A DNA stretch of 64,000 nucleotides from Desulfurivibrio sp044068625 (GCF_044068625.1 NZ_JBIPKH010000007.1:1-64000), one strand, 5' to 3'; shown: positions 28,107 through 37,192, counted from the first letter of the stretch. Program-made: numbers and translations. The notes: generated from the letters alone by a model not told the origin.

Positions 28107-28330
28107 AACTCACCGCTCCCGGGTTGTCGCGCCAAAAGATGCAGCTGGGTTGTCAGACCGGGCCGGGCGGCACTCTCCACCGGCGTCAAAATCGTCTGCC
28201 CGGCCCAAAGTCCCAACAGAAACATCCAGAGAAAGATGCAGAAAGCCACCACCGCCAGACTGACCAGACCACCCCAGCCCAGCTCCAGTTTCACCGCCAC
28301 CTTTTTTTTGCTCCGCCGCGTCGCCGCCAT
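28103..28330 (-). CDS. Small single-span membrane protein of unknown function
   Basis: The 75-residue product has a basic N terminus (AATRRSKKKVAVKLEL), one TM (LVSLAVVAFCIFLWMFLLGLW) and a short polar tail. It follows argS by six bases and overlaps the acetyltransferase gene by four. In related genomes a SPOR-type membrane protein can occupy this place, and this could be a shortened form; no SPOR repeat is present here. Function not recognised. Confidence 0.7.
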   Translation of the reverse strand: MAATRRSKKKVAVKLELGWGGLVSLAVVAFCIFLWMFLLGLWAGQTILTPVESAARPGLTTQLHLLARQPGSGEL

Positions 28331-28336
28331 GGTGCT

Positions 28337-30001
28337 CTACATGGTCTCCGGAGCGCCAACTCCGATCAGGCCCAGGCTGGAGGCCAGCACCTGCCGCAGG
28401 GCGTCGGCCAGGGCCAGGCGAGCCCGGCTAAGAGCCGGGTCGTCTCCGACGATCCGGTGCCGGTTGTAGTAGCCATGGAATTTGGCCGCCAGATCCTGCA
28501 GGTAGAAAACAATCCGATGGGGCTCCAAGGCCAGGGCGGCGTTTTCCAGCAGGGAGGGCAGGCCGGCCATGGCCTGAAGCAGCGCCAGCTCCTCCTCTTC
28601 GATCAGCAGGGATAAGTCGGGCTCCCCATCCCCGACCGCCATCCCCTTCTCGGCGGCCTGACGGGCGATGCTGCAGAGGCGGGCGTGGGCGTACTGCACG
28701 TAGTAAACCGGGTTCTCCTGGCTCTGCTTGGTGGCCAGATCCAGGTCGAACTCCAGTTGGCTGTCGGCCTTACGCATCAGGAAGAAGAAACGGGTCACAT
28801 CGGGACCGACCTCATCCAGCAGCTCATCCACGGTGACGAAATTGGCCTTGCGGGTGGACATCTTGACCTGCTGGCCCTCCCGCATCAGGGTGACAAACTG
28901 GTGAATCACCGGGGTGACCTTGCCGTCATCATACCCCAGGGCGCGCACCCCGGCCAGCACATCGGGGACGGTGGCGATATGATCGGAGCCGAACACATTG
29001 ACCATCCAGTCGAAACCCCGGCGGAATTTCTCCCGGTGGTAGGCGATATCGGGGAGTCGGTAGGTGGGCTCGCCGGTGGATTTGATGATCACCCGATCCT
29101 GTTCCAGGCCCAGGGCGGTGGTCTTGAACCAGACCGCGCCGTCCTGCTCATAAACCAGTCCCTTCTCCCGCAGGGAAGCGACCACGTCATCCACCAGGCC
29201 GTTTTCGTAGAGGGAGTGTTCGTTGTAATAGTTGTCGAACCTGATTCCCAACCGGGCCAGGGTGTTGTTGATGTCGGCGAAGATCACCTCTTCCGCTTTT
29301 TTGGTGAAGGGGGCGGTGTCGCTTTCATCCTTGAGGGTCTCCCCCTGTTCATCGATCAGGGCCCGGGCGATTTCACGGATATATTCGCCCTGGTAACCAT
29401 CCTCGGGGAAAGTGGAAGGCAGCCCCAGCAGCTCCAGGTAGCGGGCCCGGGTGGACTCGCCCAGCACCCGCATCTGGCGGCCGGCGTCATTATAGTAGTA
29501 TTCCCGGGTTACCGCGTGGCCGGTGGCTTCCAGCAGGCGGGCGATGGCATCCCCCAGCACCGCCTGGCGACCATGGCCGACACTCAGGGGACCGGTGGGG
29601 TTGGCGCTGACAAACTCCACCAGCACCTTGCGGCCCCGGCCGCCGGTGCCGCGACCGAATTCGGCGCCCCGCCGGTTGATCTCCGGAATCACCGACTGCC
29701 AGACCTGGGGTTTGAGGAAGCAGTTGACAAAGCCGGGGCCGGCCACTTCCACCTTGGCAAACAGCGAGTCGCCGCCGGTGGCTTCGGTGAGCAGCTCCAC
29801 CAGAGCGGCGGCGATTTCCCGGGGGTTGCGCTTCTCCCGGCCGGCCACCACCATGGCCAGATTGGTGGCGAAATCGCCCTGCCCGGCCCGTTTGGGCTCC
29901 TCCACCGCATAACTGCCGGCGGCAGCTTCACTCCACAAACCCCGCTCCACTCCCAGGGCAAAACAGTGATCCACCTTGGCCCGTACCCGCGCCTTAATCA
30001 T
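28337..30001 (-). CDS. argS: Arginyl-tRNA synthetase
   Basis: This class I synthetase charges tRNA-Arg. The 554-residue protein has the ArgRS N-terminal domain, FVSANPTGPLSVGHGRQAVLGDA carrying the HIGH-like box (given as FVSANPTGPLSVGHG), a KMSTR loop (QQVKMSTRKANFVT) and the anticodon-binding domain. It sits 49 bases after alr in the same direction. Confidence 0.97.
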   Translation of the reverse strand: MIKARVRAKVDHCFALGVERGLWSEAAAGSYAVEEPKRAGQGDFATNLAMVVAGREKRNPREIAAALVELLTEATGGDSLFAKVEVAGPGFVNCFLKPQVWQSVIPEINRRGAEFGRGTGGRGRKVLVEFVSANPTGPLSVGHGRQAVLGDAIARLLEATGHAVTREYYYNDAGRQMRVLGESTRARYLELLGLPSTFPEDGYQGEYIREIARALIDEQGETLKDESDTAPFTKKAEEVIFADINNTLARLGIRFDNYYNEHSLYENGLVDDVVASLREKGLVYEQDGAVWFKTTALGLEQDRVIIKSTGEPTYRLPDIAYHREKFRRGFDWMVNVFGSDHIATVPDVLAGVRALGYDDGKVTPVIHQFVTLMREGQQVKMSTRKANFVTVDELLDEVGPDVTRFFFLMRKADSQLEFDLDLATKQSQENPVYYVQYAHARLCSIARQAAEKGMAVGDGEPDLSLLIEEEELALLQAMAGLPSLLENAALALEPHRIVFYLQDLAAKFHGYYNRHRIVGDDPALSRARLALADALRQVLASSLGLIGVGAPETM

Positions 30002-30050
30002 CGTAACCTGTTCCTTTCATGCTTGTTGTTATAAAGAGAACAACCCATTC

Positions 30051-31205
30051 CTAAACCGCCTCATCCCCCACAAACCGGTGCCGGTTGGCGGCTCCGAAGC
30101 GGCAGAGCACTTCATAGCTGATGGTATCGTGCCGGGCCGCCAGCTCGTCGGCACCGATAAATTCCTCGCCCTGACCGCCCAGGAAAACCACCTCATCCCC
30201 CACCGCCACCTCGGGCAGCTCGGTGATATCGGCCATGCAGGCGTTCATGCAGATGGTACCCCGCAGGGGGACCCGCCGGCCGGCGATCAGCACCTCGGCC
30301 CGGTCACTCAGGGCCCGGGGATAGCCGTGGGCGTAGCCCAGGGGCAGCACCGCCAGCCGGGTGGGCCGGGTGGTGATGAAACGGTGGCCATAGCTGATGC
30401 CGCGCCCAGCGGGGAGCTCCTTCACCTGCAGTACCCGGCTGCAAAGACTCATGGCGGGCCGCAGGTTCAACTCCTGCCCGACGGCAACAGGAGCGGGATC
30501 GGCTGGAGGATAACCATAAAGGCTGATCCCCGGCCGCACCATATCGGCGTGGGTTTCGGGGAAGCGGAACAGGGCCGCCGAATTGGCCATGTGCAGCAGC
30601 GGCCGTTCCCCCGCCTGCCCATTATTCTGCAGGGCGGCGGCGACCCGTTGAAACCGCTCCCACTGCTCCCGGCAAAGTTCGGTCGCCCCCGGGTCATCGG
30701 CCAGGGGGAAATGGGCCAGAACTCCCGCCAGGCGCAAACCGGGCAAGCTGGCGATTGCCGCCGCCAGTTCACCGGCGGCGGCGGGTTCCACCCCCAAACG
30801 CCCCATCCCCAAGTCAAGCTTGAGATGAACCCCCACCACCTTGCCCTGAATCACCGCCTGCCGGGAGAGCTGATCGAGCAGGGCCCGCTGGAACACCACC
30901 GGGCTGAGCTCCCGAGCCACCGCCTCGGCTATCCCCTGGGGGGGGAGCCCCAGCAGAACCACAATCTCACCGGCAATCCCGGCCTGCCGCAACCGGACCC
31001 CCTCCTCAACTTCCGCCACCCCGAAACAGTCGGCCCCGGCCCGGGCAAAGGCCCCGGCCGCCGCCACCAGACCGTGTCCGTAGGCATCGGCCTTGACCAC
31101 CGCCATCAGCCGCACGGCCGGAGCGACCAAGCGGCGCACGGCCAGGAAATTACCCCGCAGAGCGTCAAGGTCAACCACCACGTTGCTGTAGGGGTCGCTG
31201 GCCAT
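30051..31205 (-). CDS. alr: Alanine racemase
   Basis: Alr supplies D-alanine for peptidoglycan. The 384-residue fold-type III enzyme has the PLP lysine in MAVVKADAYGHG, VHLKLDLGMGRLGV, MVRPGISLYGYPP and the catalytic tyrosine in GISYGHRF. The start at 31205 (ASDPYSNVVVDLDAL) fits the family; the open frame continues upstream but overlaps the membrane protein gene. Confidence 0.95.
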   Translation of the reverse strand: MASDPYSNVVVDLDALRGNFLAVRRLVAPAVRLMAVVKADAYGHGLVAAAGAFARAGADCFGVAEVEEGVRLRQAGIAGEIVVLLGLPPQGIAEAVARELSPVVFQRALLDQLSRQAVIQGKVVGVHLKLDLGMGRLGVEPAAAGELAAAIASLPGLRLAGVLAHFPLADDPGATELCREQWERFQRVAAALQNNGQAGERPLLHMANSAALFRFPETHADMVRPGISLYGYPPADPAPVAVGQELNLRPAMSLCSRVLQVKELPAGRGISYGHRFITTRPTRLAVLPLGYAHGYPRALSDRAEVLIAGRRVPLRGTICMNACMADITELPEVAVGDEVVFLGGQGEEFIGADELAARHDTISYEVLCRFGAANRHRFVGDEAV

Positions 31206-31209
31206 GGAT

Positions 31210-31632
31210 TCAGGGCCGCCATTGCCGCCAAAACAGGCGGCTGGAGAGGAAAAGGGCAAATCCCACCGCCAGATAGACCAAGGCCACCCACTGCTCGGGA
31301 ATGCCCACCACCCGCAGAACCCGGCCGGCAAGCATCATCAGCAGCACCAGCAGCCACATTTTCAGGGAATAGACCGCGCCCAGACAGGAGTTGTCCTTCA
31401 TCGCCCGCAGCCGCAGGATATTTTTGCCGGCCGAACGGGCCAGCAGATAGTGGCCCTTCAGGGCGCCGGCCAGAAGGGCCAGCAAGGGGGGCCACCACAG
31501 GCCAGCACCATAGAGCAAAACCCCCCGGACCAGCAGGTATATGCCGATAAAACTCCAAAGCAGGGCGGCAACCAGCAGATGGGTGCTGACCGAAACCCCC
31601 GGTTTCCAGCGTTGGACGACATTAGCCAGCAT
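31210..31632 (-). CDS. Small polytopic membrane protein, unknown
   Basis: The product of about 140 residues has four hydrophobic segments (HLLVAALLWSFIGIYLLVRGV, PPLLALLAGAL, MWLLVLLMMLAGRVL and WVALVYLAVGFALFLS). It is four bases upstream of alr, so probably co-transcribed. The ATG at 31632 is chosen over a TTG at 31644, which would touch the ribosome-binding site. I do not recognise the family. Confidence 0.7.
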   Translation of the reverse strand: MLANVVQRWKPGVSVSTHLLVAALLWSFIGIYLLVRGVLLYGAGLWWPPLLALLAGALKGHYLLARSAGKNILRLRAMKDNSCLGAVYSLKMWLLVLLMMLAGRVLRVVGIPEQWVALVYLAVGFALFLSSRLFWRQWRP

Positions 31633-31714
31633 AACGGGCGGCAACCTCTTCGTTTACCCCCCGGGGAAACAGGCACATCGCGCCCCAGCCCCGGCAGTGG
31701 TGCCGATAAACAAG

Positions 31715-31750
31715 AATAGGCATACCCCGTTTGAAAGGGATATGCCTATT
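31715..31750. terminator. Hairpin terminator after the ferredoxin gene
   Basis: AATAGGCATA at 31715-31724 pairs with TATGCCTATT at 31741-31750, extended by C-G pairs next to the loop. On the minus strand TTGTTTAT follows. It separates the ferredoxin gene from the membrane protein/alr unit. Confidence 0.75.
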
Positions 31751-31782
31751 CAGCAACAGCAATCACAAAATAAAGAATTACA

Positions 31783-31968
31783 TTACACCTCGGTTACGGT
31801 GATGGCACCCTCGGGGCATACTTCCACGCAGGTCTCACAACCCAGGCACTCGTCCATGTTAACCGGATCAGCCTTGCCGTCCACCATCTCGAAAACCTGA
31901 GCCGGGCAGGCGTTTACGCACTCTTCATCACCACTGCACTTGTCTTTGTCCACTTCAACTTGCCACAT
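31783..31968 (-). CDS. 2[4Fe-4S]-type ferredoxin
   Basis: The 61-residue protein has two cysteine sets: CSGDEECVNACP and CLGCETCVEVCP. The second is a classic Cx2Cx2CxxxCP site. The first has an enlarged Cx5Cx3CP spacing, so it may hold an altered or 3Fe cluster. The ATG at 31968 has GGAGG eight bases upstream; the ATG at 31983 overlaps that site and is unlikely. It is monocistronic with its own terminator, a cytoplasmic electron carrier of unknown partner. Confidence 0.9.
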   Translation of the reverse strand: MWQVEVDKDKCSGDEECVNACPAQVFEMVDGKADPVNMDECLGCETCVEVCPEGAITVTEV

Positions 31969-32251
31969 GTTTTGATCCTCCATTGAACAGAATAAGTTAC
32001 CGTAAGACTGAAGCGATTCACCCAGGCTGTCGCGCCAGATGTTCCACCAGCAGCCAGTTTTCTACCGACACAAATAAATACCACCTTCCTCTAATGCACC
32101 GACTTTTTTTTGTCAACAGAAAAGGCGACCGGCAGCCCCGAGGGCCGTGGTCGCCGTTGACCCCAATCCGGATATAATGTACGTTGGCCACGACGGCAAT
32201 GGATAAACCGTTCCGGAGTGAGAAAAATCAACCCCCACCAGGGTGAAGCCC

Positions 32252-32614
32252 ATGAAGCAACTGAAAAAAGCAAACGGAAAAAAGCAGCAAAAAAAGCCGA
32301 TCAGCGCCGAGAAATCGGAAGAAGCGATGATCGGCGGCATCATTGAAGGCAGCCCGGATGCCGTCGGGGTGGCGGTGCTGCGGCTGGCCTGCGGCTGCCG
32401 CAAGATGGCGGCGGTGGACAAGGAGGGCGAACCGGCCAGCAAAGTGATCATCTACCGGGACAACTCTCTCAATGTCTGCGACCAGTGTAAGGAGGATGAC
32501 GGAGCTTACATCCGGGTGCGGGAATCCTTCATCCACTGGATCGAGCCGGCCCCCGAACCCGAGCGGCAGGAGATAATCGCCGGCAAGGTCTTCGGCACCG
32601 TGCCGACCCACTGA
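32252..32614 (+). CDS. Hypothetical protein with a basic N terminus and a cysteine pair motif
   Basis: The product of about 120 residues starts with a lysine-rich tail (MKQLKKANGKKQQKKP). A compact domain follows with VLRLACGCRKMAAV and VCDQCKEDDGAYIRVRESFIHWIEP. The four cysteines (CGC and CDQC) could bind a metal. It ends six bases before the MinD-like ATPase gene, so the three genes to 34705 are probably one operon. Family not recognised. Confidence 0.75.
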   Translation: MKQLKKANGKKQQKKPISAEKSEEAMIGGIIEGSPDAVGVAVLRLACGCRKMAAVDKEGEPASKVIIYRDNSLNVCDQCKEDDGAYIRVRESFIHWIEPAPEPERQEIIAGKVFGTVPTH

Positions 32615-32619
32615 GAACG

Positions 32620-33585
32620 ATGGTTACCCCGCCGGGACGTCCCCGGATCATCCCCATCGCCAGCGGCAAGGGCGGGGTGGGAAAAAGTATCTTCGCCGCC
32701 AGCCTGGCCATCAGCCTGGCCCGCCGGGGCGAGACCACGGTGGCGGTGGATCTGGACCTGGGCGGCTCCAACCTCCACACCTACCTGGGAATGCCCAACA
32801 CCAATCCGGGGGTGGGCGATTTCCTGAAACGGCGCCTGACCAACCTCTCCGACCTGGTGGTCCCCACTCCGGTGGATAATCTCGGCTTTCTCCCCGGCGA
32901 CGGCAAAACGCCCTTCATGGCCAATATCTCCACCCGCCAACGGCTGCAGTTGCTGGATGAGCTGCTGCGACTTAAGGCCCGTTACATCATCATTGATCTC
33001 GGCGCCGGTTCGGCGATCAACACCATGAACCTTTTCGGCCTGGCCCTGGACGGCATCGTCATCACCACCCTGGACACCCCGGCCCTGATGAACGCCCTGG
33101 TTTTCTTGCGCAACTTCACCTTCGCCAATATCCTCAGTCTGGCCTCGGAGCGGGCGCCCACCCGCAAAATGCTGCTGGACGCCTATCGCCGTTCAGCCGA
33201 CGGAGCCAACCTGACCGCCGAGGAGATTTACGGCCTGCTGGCCGCCCACGACCCCTTGCTGGCCCGCCAGATCCGCCAACGGCTGGAGCGCTTTACCCCC
33301 CGCTTTGTCTATAACATGGCCGATCAACCCGAAGACCTGCGGGTGGCCGGCCGGATCCAGGGCACCCTGAAACAAAACCTCTCCATGAACAGCTCGCCCT
33401 TGGGCCTGCTCTTCCACGATCCGGCGGTGCGCAAATCGGTGCGGCAAAACAAGGTCTTTCTGCGGGAGCAGCCGGACACTCCCTATGCCAGGGGGTTGCG
33501 GGCCATCACCGACCGGCTGCTGAAAGCGGCCGCCCCGTCACCCAGCCTGGAAACCCTGATCGGCGAAGCCCGCCGCCATGCCTGA
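32620..33585 (+). CDS. MinD/ParA-like P-loop ATPase (FleN/Mrp-type)
   Basis: The 321-residue ATPase has the deviant Walker A ASGKGGVGKS, AVDLDLGGSNLHTYLG and IIIDLGAGSAINTMNLF. It lacks a partner gene for septum placement or flagella nearby, so it belongs to an unassigned MinD-like group. Its stop overlaps the radical SAM gene start by eight bases, implying a functional link. Confidence 0.88.
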   Translation: MVTPPGRPRIIPIASGKGGVGKSIFAASLAISLARRGETTVAVDLDLGGSNLHTYLGMPNTNPGVGDFLKRRLTNLSDLVVPTPVDNLGFLPGDGKTPFMANISTRQRLQLLDELLRLKARYIIIDLGAGSAINTMNLFGLALDGIVITTLDTPALMNALVFLRNFTFANILSLASERAPTRKMLLDAYRRSADGANLTAEEIYGLLAAHDPLLARQIRQRLERFTPRFVYNMADQPEDLRVAGRIQGTLKQNLSMNSSPLGLLFHDPAVRKSVRQNKVFLREQPDTPYARGLRAITDRLLKAAAPSPSLETLIGEARRHA

Positions 33586-34705
33586 AAACCTCCCCGCCGC
33601 CGACCCCAGCCGCCGGCTCCAGGCGATCCGGGTGGAGGAGTCCTGCCTGGATCTGCCCCTGACCCGGCGGATCATCGCCCGGGCCGGAGATCTACCGGTG
33701 GAGGTGGTGGCCGACCGCCCCGACCCCGCTCCAGTCCCGGTCCCCTACCCCCACAGCCTCACCGCCGGCAAGCGCCTGCTGCACCTGGGCCGCAACCGGG
33801 GCCGCTTCCTCAAGCCCTGCCCCGCCACCCGCCAGTACCGCTGCTGTGACTACCAGGTCCTCAATATCGGGGCCAACTGCCCCATGGATTGCGCCTACTG
33901 CATCCTCCAGGCCTACCTCAACAACCCCTGGCTCTCCTTCTACGTCAATATCGACGACCTGCTGGGCGAACTGGATCAGGCCCTGGCCGACAGCCCCGGG
34001 AGCCTGCACCGGATCGGCACCGGCGAGTTCACCGACAGCATGGCCCTGGACCGGCTCACCGGCCTCAGCGCCACCCTGATCGAATATATGGCCCAAAGGG
34101 ACAACGCGGTGCTGGAGTTGAAGTCCAAGGCGGTGGTACTGGACCACCTGGCCGACCTGGACCACCGGGGCCGGACCATCATGGCCTGGTCGCTCAACAG
34201 CGCCGAGGTGATGGCCAAGCTGGAGCTGCACACCGCCGACCTGGAGACCCGGCTCAACGCCGCCGCCCAGTGCGCCGCCTGGGGCTACCCCCTGGCCTTT
34301 CATTTCGACCCGATTATCTGCCACCCCGGCTGGGAAGAGGCCTACCGGGCCACCATCCGCCGCCTGTTCGCGGTGGTTCCGGCCCAGAGCATTGCCTGGA
34401 TCAGCCTGGGAGCTTTCCGCTTTCTACCGGCCCTGCGGGGAGTAATCAGCAGCCGTTTCCCGCGAGCCCGTTTCATCCATGAGGAGTTTGTCCCGGGCCT
34501 GGATGGAAAATTTCGCTATTTTCGCCCCCTGCGCACCAGGATGTACCAGGTGCTGCTCGACGAGCTGAGCCGGGGGGCGGCAAGCCATACCTGCATCTAT
34601 CTCTGCATGGAAAACGACGCGATCTGGCAGGCGGTGTTCGGCTTCACCCCGGAGGAACGGGGTGGGCTGCCCGCTATGCTGGACGCGACCCTGCCGCCCC
34701 GGTAA
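33578..34705 (+). CDS. Spore-photoproduct-lyase-like radical SAM protein
   Basis: The 375-residue protein has the radical SAM cluster motif CPMDCAYC (Cys101, Cys105, Cys108) and the SPL-type context YQVLNIGANC and LQAYLNNPWLSFYVN. This family is annotated as DNA photolyase/SplB-like, but the organism is not expected to form spores. Substrate is unknown. Coupling to a MinD-like ATPase by an eight-base overlap is notable. Confidence 0.85.
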   Translation: MPENLPAADPSRRLQAIRVEESCLDLPLTRRIIARAGDLPVEVVADRPDPAPVPVPYPHSLTAGKRLLHLGRNRGRFLKPCPATRQYRCCDYQVLNIGANCPMDCAYCILQAYLNNPWLSFYVNIDDLLGELDQALADSPGSLHRIGTGEFTDSMALDRLTGLSATLIEYMAQRDNAVLELKSKAVVLDHLADLDHRGRTIMAWSLNSAEVMAKLELHTADLETRLNAAAQCAAWGYPLAFHFDPIICHPGWEEAYRATIRRLFAVVPAQSIAWISLGAFRFLPALRGVISSRFPRARFIHEEFVPGLDGKFRYFRPLRTRMYQVLLDELSRGAASHTCIYLCMENDAIWQAVFGFTPEERGGLPAMLDATLPPR

Positions 34706-34723
34706 ACCGGGGGACAGAGTCCC

Positions 34724-34909
34724 CTATTGGGACTGGTCGGTGGGGGCGGGGGGAGTCCCGGCGGCATTCTCTTCGGTGACCGCCACCGTTGACTGCTCCG
34801 GGGACTCCGGGTTGTTTTTATTCTGCTTGCGCTGCCGTTTCTCCTCCTTTTTTTTCTGACGAGCGAGTTCCTTCTGGCGTTTTTCGTAGTTGAAATTTAT
34901 CCGTGCCAA
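34724..34909 (-). CDS. Small Lys/Glu-rich protein with TTG start
   Basis: The 61-residue product reads (M)ARINFNYEKRQKELARQKK, then KEEKRQRKQNKNN and a Pro/Thr/Gln tail. The TTG at 34909 is preceded by AAAGGAG at a five-base distance. No ATG or GTG fits, and upstream residues do not look coding. Short proteins beginning ARINFNYEKRQKEL are recurrent in this lineage as I recall; function is unknown. It may bind nucleic acid or form a helix. Confidence 0.65.
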   Translation of the reverse strand: MARINFNYEKRQKELARQKKKEEKRQRKQNKNNPESPEQSTVAVTEENAAGTPPAPTDQSQ

Positions 34910-35032
34910 ATTGTCTCCTTTGGGCCAGGGCCCGGGACGGGTGAATAGAAAAACAGGATTTACGGCTAAGTGTAACCTGTTTGCCCCAAAAGAGCCATGC
35001 CGATCCCCCACCCAAGGAAAAGGGAGGAGCAA

Positions 35033-36148
35033 TTAAAAGCTGTAGGTAAGCGCCATGCTCAATGAATTGAAGTCGGCCACGGAGACGGAGCTGTTACGCA
35101 CAGCGGCATAGATCAACTCCAGCTCCAGGTGCTGATTCCAGCCGTAACCGGCAATCAGGTTCAGCTCTTTTGTCCTGGGCCTTTCAGTCCCGGCGGCATA
35201 GCGGGTGTGGCCGTAGAGGGCGGAGAGGCTCAGGGCATCCCTTCCGTACTCCCAGGCCAGATACCAGGTTTGGGCATCGGCCGCGAAAATATTATCGCCA
35301 TATTCGAAGGGGGTCTGGTCACCAAATTCGGCGATATTACTGCCCGCCCTGGGGTGGGCTCGCATGTAACCGCCCCCGAAACCAAAATCCTGGTAAGCAA
35401 AAGTCTGCTCCAACCACCAAAAATCGCCATCCTCCTGCCCCGCTGGGGTGTTGGATCGGACATACTGGATCATGGTTGCGGCCTCCAGATGCTGCCCAAC
35501 CCCCCATGCGCCGGTCAGTTTCATGCCCGGGGCCCGGTAAAGATCGGCCGCGTGATAGTAGTAGGGCATGAGGGTCAGCCACGCCAAGGGAGAATAGTGG
35601 GCGGCCCCAAAATAGAGCCCGTTATCTTCATTCATTTTGGCAAACCCCTCGCTGACCTCATCAAGATCGACCACGGCCTGCCGCTGGGCCCAGCCGAAGC
35701 TTAACTCCAGATTATCCAAAGGGATCAGGCGAGCGCTGACCCCCACGATATGGTCGGTTAGCCACTCCTGCTCGACCTGATGCCGACCGGCGGTGAGCTC
35801 GCCCCGATCTCCACCGGCAAAGTGAAGATAAGCCAGGTGGATCAAAGCATCACTGGCGACGGTTTCCCGGTAGTCGCCATCCCGGGTTTCATGCAATCGG
35901 GTGGTGCCCCAAGCCCCCAAGCCCAGGCTTAAATGTTGCCAGGGGGCGGTCTGATATGCCAGCGAGGCCCTGCCGCTGATAAAACCCTGCCGCTCTTCAT
36001 CTCTGGCCTTGCCGCTGATGCCGTAGAGCCCGACTTGACCGGCGAGAGCACCCTGGGCGAAAGCCGCATGGATCGACTCGGCCGCCGTCGCCAACGGTAC
36101 CGACAACAACTGACCGGCCAGGGCCAGCCCCCCCAACAATCGTCCCAT
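35033..36148 (-). CDS. Outer-membrane porin-like beta-barrel protein
   Basis: The 371-residue protein has a signal peptide (MGRLLGGLALAGQLLSVPLATAAES), alternating strands such as QHLSLGLGAWGTTRLHET and LNLIAGYGWNQHLELELIY, and the C-terminal outer-membrane signal ending ALTYSF. It resembles OprD/MOMP-like porins. The ATG at 36148 has GGGAGG seven bases upstream. An inverted repeat pair upstream (36244-36316) may be its operator. Confidence 0.82.
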   Translation of the reverse strand: MGRLLGGLALAGQLLSVPLATAAESIHAAFAQGALAGQVGLYGISGKARDEERQGFISGRASLAYQTAPWQHLSLGLGAWGTTRLHETRDGDYRETVASDALIHLAYLHFAGGDRGELTAGRHQVEQEWLTDHIVGVSARLIPLDNLELSFGWAQRQAVVDLDEVSEGFAKMNEDNGLYFGAAHYSPLAWLTLMPYYYHAADLYRAPGMKLTGAWGVGQHLEAATMIQYVRSNTPAGQEDGDFWWLEQTFAYQDFGFGGGYMRAHPRAGSNIAEFGDQTPFEYGDNIFAADAQTWYLAWEYGRDALSLSALYGHTRYAAGTERPRTKELNLIAGYGWNQHLELELIYAAVRNSSVSVADFNSLSMALTYSF

Positions 36149-36243
36149 AACCAACCTCCCTAATTCCGTGGTGATATCTCTGGCCAACCCCCCGTAGCAG
36201 GAGTTGAACCGCCGCCGACAGGCCCATCCTGTAGGTCGGACCA

Positions 36244-36316
36244 ATCAAGTTAGGAGTGACTAATTAATCAATCCTGCCCCGGTCGTCAATGATTTTTTTG
36301 TCAAACCTAACTTGAT
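36244..36316. promoter_or_regulatory. Promoter region of the porin gene flanked by inverted 11-base boxes
   Basis: ATCAAGTTAGG at 36244-36254 and CCTAACTTGAT at 36306-36316 are perfect inverted copies 51 bases apart. Between them the minus strand reads TTGACG (36289-36284), 17 bases, then TAATTA, a plausible sigma-70 promoter for the porin. Paired boxes around a promoter suggest a repressor; the protein is unknown. Confidence 0.45.
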
Positions 36317-36414
36317 CAGGATAGACTAACGCCAGCGACGGAGATATGACCCAACCGTGAGGAAAGAGAAAGAGAGGGTTGGCTAAAATAGATGAAGCCG
36401 CGGGACAGCGGACT

Positions 36415-37182
36415 TTAAAGGTTCCGTTCCGGGCAGGGGGTGCTGTTTTCGTTGAACAGGGCCAGCAGTTGGGGAACCTGGCGACGGTAGGCCGTCAGGA
36501 TCAGTTTTTTCAGGGGCCGTTTGATTGCGTTTACCGACGGCAGGGGCTTGATCATTGGCAGTAATTGCTCCACCGGGGCCGGCGGCTTGATCTGCAGCTT
36601 GCTGTCCAGCCCTTCGGCCAGACCGATCTCCATCCCGCCCTGCATGGCGCCGGTGGCCTGCTGGCCCCCCAGGGTCCGCAAAAAGGCCATAATGGCGCTG
36701 ATATTGTTCTGCTGATAGAAATATTTGATCTCTTCGGTGATGGCCCCCTGCATCCTTTCCAGTTCTCGAACTTTGCCGTCATACACCTTGACATGGAAGC
36801 CCAGGTTTTCATAACAGGTAAAAAAGTAACGGACAAAACGGCCCTTTCTGGTCCAGCCCTTGAAACGCTGACACTCAAAAACCCGCGCCTGGAGCGAGGG
36901 GGATTCCAGCAGGTAGGGATCGAAGAAGAGCCGTTCGTTAAGCCCCACCAGTTCCATGAACTCCTGGATCAGCGATTCATCGCGCAACAGCAGATAGATC
37001 CGCATCAGATCGAAGCTGATCCTTTTTTCCAGGATAAACGAATGCTCGCGCACCTTCTGGGCGTAATCCTGGCTATCCTCCTCAATCAGCTTGCGAAAGC
37101 CAAAGTAACGCCCGGCGATCTCCTGCTTGAGTTCGGCGGCCATGACATCGTCAAGCCCCTGCTGCTGCGGTGGACGCATCAT
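36415..37182 (-). CDS. Conserved hypothetical helical protein
   Basis: The 255-residue product is mainly helical and charged (FGFRKLIEEDSQDYAQKVREH, then VKVYDGKVRELERMQGAIT), with no TM or signal. The ATG at 37182 has GAGGGG six bases upstream. Its start lies 11 bases after the stop of the CBS-domain gene. I do not recognise the family; it travels here with the CBS and FapA-like genes. Confidence 0.75.
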   Translation of the reverse strand: MMRPPQQQGLDDVMAAELKQEIAGRYFGFRKLIEEDSQDYAQKVREHSFILEKRISFDLMRIYLLLRDESLIQEFMELVGLNERLFFDPYLLESPSLQARVFECQRFKGWTRKGRFVRYFFTCYENLGFHVKVYDGKVRELERMQGAITEEIKYFYQQNNISAIMAFLRTLGGQQATGAMQGGMEIGLAEGLDSKLQIKPPAPVEQLLPMIKPLPSVNAIKRPLKKLILTAYRRQVPQLLALFNENSTPCPERNL

Positions 37183-37192
37183 CTCATACCCC

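Noticed and set aside
34710..34724. Short palindrome GGGGAC-AGA-GTCCCC after the radical SAM gene as a terminator or REP-like element
   Set aside because: Six-base stem with no T-run and no second copy noticed in the window.
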